Source: Nitratireductor sp.
GTDB taxonomy: Bacteria > Pseudomonadota > Alphaproteobacteria > Rhizobiales > Rhizobiaceae
Length of the DNA: 64,000 nucleotides
Assembly: GCF_017794765.1 (NCBI RefSeq)
Contig: NZ_CP051236.1
Coordinates: 508,672 to 572,671, forward strand
Direction of reading: 5' to 3'
Of this stretch, positions 26,499 through 34,231 are shown in pieces. Within the stretch, counting starts at the first letter, position 1; each line of letters begins with the position of its first letter. The notes under the pieces are model-generated. The model was not told where the DNA came from, searched no databases, and was given only the letters and a program-made list of their open reading frames with translations. The translations under genes and the position numbers were made by a program.

Positions 26499-27362
26499 AT
26501 GGTTCGAATCGCGGCGATCGGAGACAATGATGTCGACTGCTACCTCTCCAACGGGCTGATGTATCCGGGAGGAAATTGTTACAATGTATCCGTCTTTGCC
26601 CGCCGCTTTGGTGCCGATAGCGCCTACGTCGGCGCTATGGCCGACGACGCGGCGGGGAGGCATATGCGCGATGTTCTGCTGCAGGAGAACATCAACATTG
26701 AGCGGCTGCGCACTGTCGAGGGCATCACCGCCTATTGCGTGATCGGCCACGTGGACGGGGACAGGGTGTTCCTCAACAATGATTTCGGCGTCTCGCGCTT
26801 CATTCCCGTGGCGGATGATTTCGATTTCCTCTCAGGGTATGACGTTGCCCATGTGGGCCAAAGCAGCGCACTTGACCAATGGCTTCCGGAGATCGCTGAG
26901 CGTACGGCCCTTTCTTACGATTTTGCCGTTCGTCACGAAGCGGAACATATCGCCAAAGTCGCTCCGTTGTGCCAGTTGGCTTCCGTTTCCACCAGTCATC
27001 TCTCGCGGCAGGATGCAGTTGCGCTTGCCCGGGCGATCAGCAATGCAGGCGCGCAATGGGTGCTGGCTACCCGAGGGCGCGATGGCGCCGTTCTCCTTAA
27101 CGGCGACACGCAATACGACATGCAGGCTGTTTCAGTTGAGGCGGTGGATACCCTTGGCGCAGGCGATACTTTCATCGCCCGAACCCTGGTCGGTCTCATG
27201 ACGGAGGAAAAGCCGAACGACACGCTATCGGCCGCAGCCAGGGCGGCTGCCGAAACGTGCTCCTATTATGGCGCCGTCGGCTATGGGGTTCCCATCGACC
27301 TTCCTGTGCAACTCGACATGGCGCAAGCTGCCCTCAACCGGAGTTCACCGGCGGCTGAATAG
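26499..27362 (+). CDS. PfkB-family carbohydrate kinase (fructosamine 6-kinase, FrlD-like)
   Basis: Ribokinase-fold sugar kinase of 287 residues. The start MVRIAAIGDNDVDCYLSNGLMYPGGN resembles FrlD (IGDNxVDxY, GGNxxNV), and DTLGAGDTFIARTLVG near residues 215-230 has the PfkB catalytic aspartate and anion hole. It would phosphorylate a fructosamine at C6 and hand it to the deglycase encoded divergently 100 bases away. The last 29 bases overlap the convergent LacI-family gene. It could instead use another 1-amino-1-deoxyketose; the FrlB-like neighbour favours the Amadori pathway. Confidence 0.83.
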   Translation: MVRIAAIGDNDVDCYLSNGLMYPGGNCYNVSVFARRFGADSAYVGAMADDAAGRHMRDVLLQENINIERLRTVEGITAYCVIGHVDGDRVFLNNDFGVSRFIPVADDFDFLSGYDVAHVGQSSALDQWLPEIAERTALSYDFAVRHEAEHIAKVAPLCQLASVSTSHLSRQDAVALARAISNAGAQWVLATRGRDGAVLLNGDTQYDMQAVSVEAVDTLGAGDTFIARTLVGLMTEEKPNDTLSAAARAAAETCSYYGAVGYGVPIDLPVQLDMAQAALNRSSPAAE

Positions 27363-28437
27363 ACTCCCTCAGGATCAGGTCGGCTTTCAACACCGAGCGG
27401 CGAGGAGGCCGCGCGGCGTGGGCGATTCGGTCGAGCACGAGACGCGCGGCCGTCTCGCCAACCTCTCTTGTCGGCTGCACAACGGCACTGATCGTCGGCT
27501 CATGGAACTGCATCCAGTCGAGATCATCGAAGCACACCAGTGAAACGTCTTCCGGGATCGAAAGCCGCCCCGACTTCAACACACCCATCAGCGCAGCAGA
27601 CATCAGACCATCGGTGGAGAAGAAGGCCGTGGGCGGTTCACTGTGTCGGAAACAGGATGCGATGGCTGCGGTGGCAGCGTCGACCGAATAGGTGCCGACA
27701 CGTGCCACAAGCGCCGGATCCACGGATACTCCAGCCTCCAGATGCGCCTGCAGATAGCCGAGCAGGCGTTGCCAACTGGGAAACAGGTGATCCGACGAGA
27801 CCGTACCCGCCAGGACGCCCGCAATAAAATCCTCGAGATTCCCGCCCTGCCACCATTCGAGTTCGGCAACGATACCGATCCGCCGGTGACCGGCCGCAAT
27901 AAGCTCAGCCGTGCAGCGTCTGGACGCCGAAACATTGTCAACAGTCACAGCATCGGTGTCCAATCCTTCGACAATACGGTCGATCTGGACCAGGGGCTTC
28001 CCTGTGGCTACGAAAGCCCGCAGGTGTTCCGCGCCTGACAACTGGCTCGGGGCAACAATCAGACCATCCACCTGCTTCTGGATGAGTAGCTCTACGGCCT
28101 CAATCTCCTTCTGAGGGTCTTCATCGCTGCCGGTCAGCAGAATGCCGAACCCCTCGGCACGCGAAATGTCGTAGATTCCACGAAGAACGCTCGAATAAAA
28201 AGGGCTTTGGATGTCCCCGGCGACAACGCCAATTGTCTTGGTCACACCGGTGATCAGGCTGCGTGCGAGCTGATTGGGCTGATAGCCGAGCTGACGCGCG
28301 CTTTCATGAACGCGATTGCGCACATCCTCACTGCTATAGCCATAGCCGCCCAGCACCCGACCGGCGGTGGCAGTGCCCACACCTGCCAGTCTGGCAACCT
28401 CCGCGATCGTAACCTTGCGGCTTTTTTCCTGTGTCAC
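27334..28437 (-). CDS. LacI-family transcriptional regulator
   Basis: Repressor of 367 residues. The N-terminal helix-turn-helix reads VTIAEVARLAGVGTATAGRVLGGYGYSSEDVR; the recognition helix TATAGRVLGG differs from the usual STVSRVLNG. A hinge helix and a periplasmic-binding-like sensor domain follow (KTIGVVAGDIQSPFYSSVLRGI). The sensor should bind the pathway sugar derivative. The 3' end overlaps the FrlD-like kinase by 29 bases tail to tail. Its probable target is the palindrome at 26457-26474. Confidence 0.88.
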   Translation of the reverse strand: MTQEKSRKVTIAEVARLAGVGTATAGRVLGGYGYSSEDVRNRVHESARQLGYQPNQLARSLITGVTKTIGVVAGDIQSPFYSSVLRGIYDISRAEGFGILLTGSDEDPQKEIEAVELLIQKQVDGLIVAPSQLSGAEHLRAFVATGKPLVQIDRIVEGLDTDAVTVDNVSASRRCTAELIAAGHRRIGIVAELEWWQGGNLEDFIAGVLAGTVSSDHLFPSWQRLLGYLQAHLEAGVSVDPALVARVGTYSVDAATAAIASCFRHSEPPTAFFSTDGLMSAALMGVLKSGRLSIPEDVSLVCFDDLDWMQFHEPTISAVVQPTREVGETAARLVLDRIAHAARPPRRSVLKADLILRESIQPPVNSG

Positions 28438-28721
28438 ATCGACCCTCCAGGCCCTCTATCTCGCAAAGCCGCCGCGCCGGCAAGCCACCTCTTTCATCAA
28501 TCAGTCCCGTGAAACGGGAATGAGTGGCTGCGATATGTCGATCCTGGAGACCGCATCTCTTATGCGACTGATCACTTCACGTCCTGCGAGTGGCAACTCA
28601 TGTACGCGCTATGTGATCAGCCAGATGGACGTTTCAATACGTTCGGCGAGCGGACGAAAGTGTAAACCATCTCTCCGGCATCAAATGTAAACGATGTGAC
28701 AAGAATGGACCGTGAAGTGGT
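28438..28721. other. Intergenic region upstream of the LacI-type gene
   Basis: 284 bases without a supported gene. An inverted repeat TCCCGT-GAA-ACGGGA (28505-28519), about 70 bases upstream of the regulator start, could be a small hairpin or a binding site. Two near-identical TGTAAAC(C/G)AT(C/G)T words occur 25 bp apart at 28661 and 28686. Confidence 0.4.
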
Positions 28722-28797
<76 letters not shown>

Positions 28798-28816
28798 ATT
28801 TCGCCGGAGACCCGCA

Positions 28817-28844
28817 TTTATGTCCGGTCTGGGCGAGCTGTCAA
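28817..28844 (-). promoter_or_regulatory. tRNA-Ala promoter
   Basis: On the minus strand, TTGACA (28839-28844), a 16-base spacer and CATAAA (28817-28822) lie about 20 bases ahead of the first tRNA nucleotide. The -35 is a perfect consensus and the -10 matches at four of six positions. Confidence 0.65.
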
Positions 28845-29056
28845 GAATCCAGTTCGTGGCCAGATCACCCGTGCCTCTTCATCCCATAAATGCAAATATC
28901 CGGCCCAATTTCCCGCCGCCGTCCGGCAAATGATCGCGCCAGACTTGCCGCATCCATCGGCAATGGCTACATGTCGCAAAATTCACGGCATGGGAAGCGA
29001 GCTTTTTTCGTTCCCGCTTCCCGATAGCCGCGCTTAACACGGCCCAGGAGACCGGC

Positions 29057-29347
29057 ATGCTCGCGCTTATCCAGACCATCATCATGGCGCTCGACATTTA
29101 TTGGTGGCTGATTATCGGTTCAGCTGTTTTTTCCTGGCTTTATGCGTTCAACGTGGTCAACCCCCGCAACCAGTTTGTCGGTTCGGTCGGCAATTTTCTC
29201 TTTCGCGTCACGGAGCCTGCACTTCGTCCGATACGGAAGCTTCTGCCCGATCTCGGCGGTATCGACATCTCGCCAATCATCCTGCTACTGATATTGTTCT
29301 TCGTTCGACAGTTCATACTGACGACCATCGCTCCCGCACTCCTCTGA
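29057..29347 (+). CDS. YggT family integral membrane protein
   Basis: Small inner-membrane protein of 96 residues with two hydrophobic hairpins (about 5-28 and 70-94) around the conserved [32 protein letters not shown] segment that defines the family (DUF YGGT). An AGGAG site precedes the ATG. The next gene, a DUF167 protein, begins 3 bases after the stop, the usual yggT-yggU pairing. Members are linked to osmotic tolerance and cell division positioning; a biochemical role is not established. Confidence 0.92.
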   Translation: MLALIQTIIMALDIYWWLIIGSAVFSWLYAFNVVNPRNQFVGSVGNFLFRVTEPALRPIRKLLPDLGGIDISPIILLLILFFVRQFILTTIAPALL

Positions 29348-29350
29348 AGC

Positions 29351-29677
29351 ATGGTCGATGTACCGGCCTTCTGTCGGTTGTCTGACCAGGGGCTGGCGCT
29401 TTTCGTGCGCCTGACACCCAGGTCCGCGCGCGATGCGATCGAAGGCCCTGCGGAGACTGCGGAGGGCCGCTGCCATCTGAAGGTGCGCGTACGCGCCGTT
29501 CCAGAGAATGGCAGAGCCAACACCGCCCTGGAGAAACTGCTTGCCAGGGAAATCGGGGTTCCGCGAAACTCGGTTTCGGTCACCGGCGGAGCTACCACAC
29601 GTCTCAAGACGGTGGAAATCCAGGGAATGCCAGAGGAGCTCCTCGCGCGCATTGGCGCGGTCGTCACACGCCAATAG
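29351..29677 (+). CDS. DUF167 (YggU) family protein
   Basis: Small soluble protein of 108 residues, alpha/beta fold of the DUF167 family. It has the conserved LFVRLTPRSARDAIEG start, RCHLKVRVRAVPENGRANTALEKLLAREIGVPRNSVSVTGGATTRLKTVEI core. It follows yggT by 3 bases and is probably cotranslated with it. No enzymatic function is known for the family. Confidence 0.92.
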   Translation: MVDVPAFCRLSDQGLALFVRLTPRSARDAIEGPAETAEGRCHLKVRVRAVPENGRANTALEKLLAREIGVPRNSVSVTGGATTRLKTVEIQGMPEELLARIGAVVTRQ

Positions 29678-29732
29678 GCGTTGTCACGAAATGCGTCTAT
29701 GCTCGCCACCCCTGAAGGAAGGAGCATGGCTT

Positions 29733-30344
29733 ATGCGACTGGCAATAGTGGGAGTTCTGGTGGCAGCACTCGGCAGCATGGCACAGGCCAGCGAGATCGA
29801 AAGCGCCTATACCGAGATCAACACGCAGGAGAATTGCGCGGCGTTTGCCGCCCCTGCAGCCGATGATCCAGGTGAATGGATGAATTTCGTCTGCGAGGGT
29901 TGGCGTGGCTACCCCGTGCTCATTTACTATGGTGATGCGCGTGAATCGATCTTTTACGGCTTCCCGCCGGACGGCGATCTCGCGCCGGAATGGGAAAGCT
30001 TTGCCGGCTTCAACTCCACCGGATCGACCATTGAATGGCGCATCATGAGCGATGGTGACCGCAAGTGGCCCCTCGCAACGATCCACCGATGGTTCATCGA
30101 CGACGGCGAAGGTGTGGGCGACAAGATCGAAGTGCTCGCCATAGAAAAGGTCGGGCAGGTTTTCGGGCGGGAGGGCTGCGTGATCGGATATGTCGTTGCC
30201 ACCGGCAACGAAAATGCCAATGAAAAAGCCCGCCGCATCGCCGATGGGCAGGCTTTCGATTTTGCGTGTGGCGCGGATCAGCCGGTGATCGACGCCGGCG
30301 ATGTGCCGCTGCCCATGACGACGGGCAGCGATGGCGGCGGTTGA
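29733..30344 (+). CDS. Secreted protein of unknown function (DUF1176-unrelated, not recognised)
   Basis: About 203 residues with a clear Sec signal peptide (MRLAIVGVLVAALGSMAQA, cleavage about residue 19). The mature part is acidic, with VCEGWRGYPVLIYYGDARESIFYGFPPD and cysteines spread as possible disulfide pairs (QENCAAF, FVCEGW, REGCVIG, DFACGAD). GGAG lies 8 bases before ATG 29733; the open frame upstream is out of register with DUF167. It ends 11 bases from the convergent pyrophosphatase gene. I do not recognise the family; it looks like a conserved periplasmic protein of rhizobia. Confidence 0.75.
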   Translation: MRLAIVGVLVAALGSMAQASEIESAYTEINTQENCAAFAAPAADDPGEWMNFVCEGWRGYPVLIYYGDARESIFYGFPPDGDLAPEWESFAGFNSTGSTIEWRIMSDGDRKWPLATIHRWFIDDGEGVGDKIEVLAIEKVGQVFGREGCVIGYVVATGNENANEKARRIADGQAFDFACGADQPVIDAGDVPLPMTTGSDGGG

Positions 30345-30355
30345 GCGCCGCCCCC

Positions 30356-30889
30356 TTACTTGCTTGCCTTGGCTCGCTCGACCGCCTCGACGATCAGCTT
30401 TCTGGCTGCCCCGGCATCCATCCAGTCGCCGATCTTCACCCATTTGCCGGGCTCCAGATCCTTGTAGTGCTCAAAGAAATGCTGGATCTGCTGGAGCGTG
30501 ATTTCCGGCAGGTCGGTATAGTTCGTCACATTCTCATAACGGCGCGTCAGATGCGGCGATGGTACGGCAATGATCTTCTCGTCCTGACCGGAATTGTCTT
30601 CCATGATGAGTACGCCGATCGGCCGGACGTTGATAACGCAGCCGGGAATGAGCTGACGTGTATTGCAGACCAGCACGTCGATTGGATCGCCATCGTCGGA
30701 CAGCGTGTGGGGCACGAAGCCGTAATTGCCCGGATAGGTCATCGGCGTGTAGAGGAACCGGTCGACGACCAGCGTGCCGGAGTTCTTGTCCATCTCGTAT
30801 TTGATCGGCTGGCCGCCGACCGGCACTTCGATGATGACGTTCACGTCTTCTGGCGGATTGTCACCGGTGGAGATGGCGTCTATGCGCAT
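30356..30889 (-). CDS. ppa: Inorganic pyrophosphatase
   Basis: Family I soluble pyrophosphatase of 177 residues, hydrolysing PPi to two phosphates to pull biosynthetic reactions forward. The metal and substrate sites are visible: [15 protein letters not shown], the [11 protein letters not shown] block, and the DGDPIDVLV signature near residue 66, with KxxxxxDWxDAxxA near the end. Length matches bacterial homohexameric enzymes. Convergent with the unknown secreted protein gene. Confidence 0.96.
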   Translation of the reverse strand: MRIDAISTGDNPPEDVNVIIEVPVGGQPIKYEMDKNSGTLVVDRFLYTPMTYPGNYGFVPHTLSDDGDPIDVLVCNTRQLIPGCVINVRPIGVLIMEDNSGQDEKIIAVPSPHLTRRYENVTNYTDLPEITLQQIQHFFEHYKDLEPGKWVKIGDWMDAGAARKLIVEAVERAKASK

Positions 30890-31051
30890 GGGATAAGCAA
30901 CCTCTGTTCTGACAGTTATGGCTGCCGGATACCGGCATGGCGACGGTGGAGTCAGCCAGCCGGAGCAGCCCGGAAACGGATGGCTGCCGCTTTATCGCGT
31001 CAAAAGCCGCATGGCAATGCAGCGAATGGTGCAGTGCGAAAGTTTTGGCGC

Positions 31052-31099
31052 TTTGGTTGCACACACACACATTTGGTTGCACACACAAATGCGCCGAAA
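31052..31099. repeat. Short tandem repeat and left copy of a GNAT-flanking direct repeat
   Basis: Two units of TTTGGTTGCACACACA with a 20-base period (starting 31052 and 31072). The second unit runs into CACACACAAAT-G-CGCCGAAA (31080-31099). The same sequence minus the single G recurs in the same orientation at 31685-31703, so the GNAT gene between them is framed by direct repeats. Confidence 0.6.
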
Positions 31100-31113
31100 C
31101 GGAAGGCCGGGCC

Positions 31114-31620
31114 TTAATCCCAGACGAAAGCCAGCTTGCGCAACGCCCGGTGCTCAAACACCTCGACGCCTTCGGCGATGTCTCGACCGCCGGCGCCCGA
31201 ATAAAATGCTAGAGCCGGTTCGTTGTCCTCCAGCGCCCAGACAACCAACCCTTTGAGACCATGGGCTTCGAGCATATCGCGCGCGGCCTGGAAGAGACGC
31301 CGGCCAAGCCCGACACCCTGGTATTCAGGCCGTAGGTAAAGCTCGTAGATCTCGCCTTCCTGGCTGAGTTCGCGTGCACGGTTTCGCCCGAGTGTTGCAT
31401 AGCCTGCAATCTCGCCGCCTATCTCGATCACCAGAACGGTAGCGGAGCGGCGTATCGCGTTGGCCCACCAGCGCGGCCCGCGACGGCCGATCATGCGCCC
31501 AAGTGCCTGATAGGGAATAATGCCGGTATAGGCGCCGCGCCACGCGCTGTCATGGACCTCGGCGATAGCCTCGGCGTCGTACGGCTCTGCTCGTCTGATG
31601 TCGATCGTCAGCGTGTTCAT
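31114..31620 (-). CDS. GNAT family N-acetyltransferase
   Basis: Acetyl-CoA-dependent transferase of 168 residues. The acetyl-CoA loop is LRPEYQGVGLGRRLFQAARDML (Q/RxxGxG/A, about residues 98-118), followed by a VVWALEDNEPALAFYSGAGGR motif typical of motif B. The acceptor is unknown. The gene stands alone between inorganic pyrophosphatase and the TPM genes, framed by near-identical 19-20-bp direct repeats, which hints at a mobile history. Confidence 0.85.
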   Translation of the reverse strand: MNTLTIDIRRAEPYDAEAIAEVHDSAWRGAYTGIIPYQALGRMIGRRGPRWWANAIRRSATVLVIEIGGEIAGYATLGRNRARELSQEGEIYELYLRPEYQGVGLGRRLFQAARDMLEAHGLKGLVVWALEDNEPALAFYSGAGGRDIAEGVEVFEHRALRKLAFVWD

Positions 31621-31684
31621 GATCTCTTAACCATAGCTGCGTCGGGTCGACATGCGCAAGCATTAGAGCGCTCATCTTTGCAGT

Positions 31685-31703
31685 CACACACAAATCGCCG
31701 AAA
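31685..31703. repeat. Right copy of GNAT-flanking direct repeat
   Basis: CACACACAAAT-CGCCGAAA, matching 31080-31099 except for one missing G. It lies 64 bases upstream of the GNAT start and 5 bases from the end of the TPM gene. Confidence 0.55.
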
Positions 31704-31708
31704 AGTGC

Positions 31709-32353
31709 TCAGATTTCGGTCAAACGGTCCATGATTTCATTGGAATTACGTCGTCCGGCGGGAAAATGCATAGAAAGCACCTCGCCTGCATATGCCACCG
31801 TTTCCACAAACCCGTCTGCCAGCGTTCCGCGCCGTGCATGCTCCAGCATCAGCGCAACACCCTCATTCCAGACTGTCTGCTCAACGCGAGCATCGATCTC
31901 GGAATCGGCCACGATTTCCACATAGCGTTCCGCCAATGAAACGAAAATGAGAACGCCGGTCCGGCCTTGCGTTACATGAATGTTGTGAGCCAGGAACTGG
32001 TTTCGTGCGTTGGCGTGTGCGCGCCGGTATTTCAACGCTTTGGGAACCAGCGCGACACGCAGCCCCTCGAACGCTGTCACCAGACCTGCAGCAGCGCAGA
32101 AAGCGGCAAGTTGAGCCACAGCGAAAATCACCGGATCGATTGATATCCACCAATACCTGAGAGCAAGGCCAACGAACGGCCCCAGAACGAGGATGGCAAG
32201 CGCCACCATCAGGCAGGCAGGATAGAGATAGGCATCACTGGAACGCGCAAGCACACAATATATCTCCCCCGATGTCTCTTTCTCGGCTTCGCCGATTGCC
32301 CGGGCGATGCGCGCATGTTCCGCGTCTGAAAGCTTTCTGATGCGTCGTGTCAT
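31709..32353 (-). CDS. TPM-domain membrane protein (YgcG-related)
   Basis: About 214 residues. The N-terminus (SDAEHARIARAIGEAEKETSGEIYCVLARSSD) matches the start of the TPM phosphatase-like domain, followed by two membrane segments (about 45-100) and the domain's second half (GVLIFVSLAERYVEIVADSEIDARV) on the other side. Last gene of a lemA-ygcG-TPM operon; it starts 2 bases after the ygcG stop. The three-gene module is common in alphaproteobacteria, with a suspected role in envelope or photosystem-like membrane-protein turnover. Confidence 0.83.
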   Translation of the reverse strand: MTRRIRKLSDAEHARIARAIGEAEKETSGEIYCVLARSSDAYLYPACLMVALAILVLGPFVGLALRYWWISIDPVIFAVAQLAAFCAAAGLVTAFEGLRVALVPKALKYRRAHANARNQFLAHNIHVTQGRTGVLIFVSLAERYVEIVADSEIDARVEQTVWNEGVALMLEHARRGTLADGFVETVAYAGEVLSMHFPAGRRNSNEIMDRLTEI

Positions 32354-32355
32354 AT

Positions 32356-33195
32356 CTACCAGCTCCCCGAAGCACCGCCGCCGCCCGACGAGCCGCCACC
32401 GCCTGAAAAGCCACCGCCACCACTACCGGAAGACCAGCCACCCGATGACCTTCCACCGGACGAACCGCCACGCGACTTTGTGTAATCCACTGTCATGCCG
32501 AGCCATTTGTAACGTCCAGGCCCGATCTTGCGGCCAAAAATCGGCGGTAGAAACGCCATCGCGAAACCACCGAAAAAGAACGTACCCCAGACGAGAAAGA
32601 ACAGTATGACCGGCCACGCAGGCCCCTCGTCACTCTGTTGGCTGCGCCTGGCACGCGCTTCGAGTTCGGCTGCATTGCCTTCCAGAACCATGATGATGTC
32701 ATCGACCGCACCACTGATGCCAGCCGAAAAATCGCCGGCGCGAAATGCAGGCACCATGGTGTTTTCGATTATGAGTTTTGAATGGAGGTCCGTCAGCGTT
32801 CCCTCAAGACCGTACCCCACTTCAATGCGCATCTTGCGGTCATCAAGCGCTACAAGAAGCAGGACGCCATTGTCCTCGCCCGCCTGCCCGAGTCCCCAGG
32901 CGCGAAACAGTTGGTTGGCAAACGGTTCCAGCGCCTCTCCATCCAGACTTCGAATCGTGGCAACCACGATCTGATCCGACGATCTCTCCTCGAAAGCTTC
33001 CAGCCGCGTACCGAGGGCCGCTTCGGTGGCTGCATCAATGATCCCTGCATTGTCGACCACCCGTCCGGTGAGCCGTGGCAATTCGGCAGCGGCGATTGGG
33101 GACGTCGCCACGACCCAGATCAATCCCGCCACAATTGCGAGCCAGATGTTGCGATGACCAAACGCGATCAGCGCCCGCGAGGCAGCCTCCCCCAT
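32356..33195 (-). CDS. TPM-domain protein, YgcG family
   Basis: Exported, membrane-anchored protein of 279 residues. After an N-terminal signal (about 12-33, WLAIVAGLIWVVATSPIAAAE) comes a TPM domain (about 35-165: LTGRVVDNAGIIDAATEAALGTRLEAFEERSSDQIVVATI, VGYGLEGTLTD), a membrane span (about 192-215) and a glycine/serine-rich tail (GGSSGGRSSGGWSSGSGGG...). The composition of the tail is low-complexity. Middle gene between lemA and the second TPM protein. Confidence 0.88.
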   Translation of the reverse strand: MGEAASRALIAFGHRNIWLAIVAGLIWVVATSPIAAAELPRLTGRVVDNAGIIDAATEAALGTRLEAFEERSSDQIVVATIRSLDGEALEPFANQLFRAWGLGQAGEDNGVLLLVALDDRKMRIEVGYGLEGTLTDLHSKLIIENTMVPAFRAGDFSAGISGAVDDIIMVLEGNAAELEARARRSQQSDEGPAWPVILFFLVWGTFFFGGFAMAFLPPIFGRKIGPGRYKWLGMTVDYTKSRGGSSGGRSSGGWSSGSGGGGFSGGGGSSGGGGASGSW

Positions 33196-33208
33196 GGATC
33201 AGTCTCCG

Positions 33209-33847
33209 TCAGCCGCCGCTGCTGGTGCCGAAATTCACAGACGGCACATCCATGTTCTCTTCCGAGATGGTGAAAGTCTCATAGGGTTCATTGCCTGTGA
33301 ACCAGAACATGGCCCAAAGCATGGAGGGCAGCGTTTTCAAGGACGTGTTGTAGAGCCGCACCGCCTCGATATAGTCACGCCGGGCAACGGCAATGCGATT
33401 TTCCGTACCCTCGAGTTGAGCCTGTAGGGCGAGAAAGTTCTGACTCGATTTCAGATCCGGATAGTTCTCGACGACCGCAAGAAGACGCGACAGCGCGCCG
33501 GAGAGGCCGGCCTGGCTTTCCTGAAACGCCTTGAAGGCCTCGGGGTCGGTCAGCATATCAGCAGAAATCTGAACCTGGGTTGCTTTCGCGCGCGCTTCGA
33601 CAACACCTTCGAGCACCTCGCGTTCCTGAGCGGCATAGCCCTTTACGGTCTCGACCAGATTGGGGATCAGGTCGGCACGGCGCTGATACTGGTTCAACAC
33701 TTCACTCCAGGCCGCTTTTGCCTGCTCCTCGCGTGTTGGGATGGTGTTGAAACCGCAAGCCGACAGCAACGGCAGCATCAGGCAGAGCCCCAGCAGGGTA
33801 AGAAGGCCGCGTACGGGTGTGGCGGCGAGCGGTTTGGCAATCGACAT
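33209..33847 (-). CDS. lemA: LemA family lipoprotein
   Basis: About 212 residues. The start is ATG 33847, with GGAGG 6-7 bases upstream; the longer open frame is not family-like. The signal ends in the lipobox LLSAC (cysteine about 31), so it should be a lipoprotein. The LemA core follows: QRRADLIPNLVETVKGYAAQEREVLEGVVEARAKA and YPDLKSSQNFLALQAQLEGTENRIAVARRDY, a long helical bundle. It leads the operon with the two TPM-domain proteins. Function in the family is unresolved. Confidence 0.9.
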   Translation of the reverse strand: MSIAKPLAATPVRGLLTLLGLCLMLPLLSACGFNTIPTREEQAKAAWSEVLNQYQRRADLIPNLVETVKGYAAQEREVLEGVVEARAKATQVQISADMLTDPEAFKAFQESQAGLSGALSRLLAVVENYPDLKSSQNFLALQAQLEGTENRIAVARRDYIEAVRLYNTSLKTLPSMLWAMFWFTGNEPYETFTISEENMDVPSVNFGTSSGG

Positions 33848-33974
33848 GAAGGAGCACCTCCGGGAAATTGGTTCTCTCGACATTAGAACATGGTCCACTG
33901 ATAGGAAACCAATTCCGAACGATGGATCCTTGATGTACGGTCGTGCCTCAACAACGGCATCAGGTTTTTGCAAA

Positions 33975-34223
33975 GTGACAGCACGGAAGCGGGTGGAGCA
34001 GGCAGAAGCAGAATCGCGGCGGATCCTTGACCGGGTCAGCCGTGAAAGCGAAGGCAGCTCCATGATGACCCGCGCGCGCGATCACATTTCGGCAAGGGAT
34101 GCGGTACAGGACGATCCAATCGAACTATGGGGAACGCGGATCGGCAGAGCCATCGCGGTAATCACCCTGACCGCCCTCATCCTTTGGATCCTCCTTTACG
34201 TTTTCGGAATCATCGGCGGGTAA
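33975..34223 (+). CDS. Small membrane protein of unknown function
   Basis: About 82 residues starting at GTG 33975 (VTARKRVEQAEAESRRILDRVSRES) with a weak AGG upstream; an ATG at 33933 would add 14 residues. The N-terminal half is charged and helical, and a single membrane span lies near the C-terminus (VITLTALILWILLYVFGIIGG). It is divergent from lemA and 8 bases before the pyridoxal kinase gene. I do not recognise a named family. Confidence 0.6.
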   Translation: MTARKRVEQAEAESRRILDRVSRESEGSSMMTRARDHISARDAVQDDPIELWGTRIGRAIAVITLTALILWILLYVFGIIGG

Positions 34224-34231
34224 ATGACAAC

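Noticed and set aside
31052..31099. CRISPR-like tandem repeat
   Set aside because: Only two units of a 20-base period with a CA-dinucleotide tract, no spacers and no cas genes.
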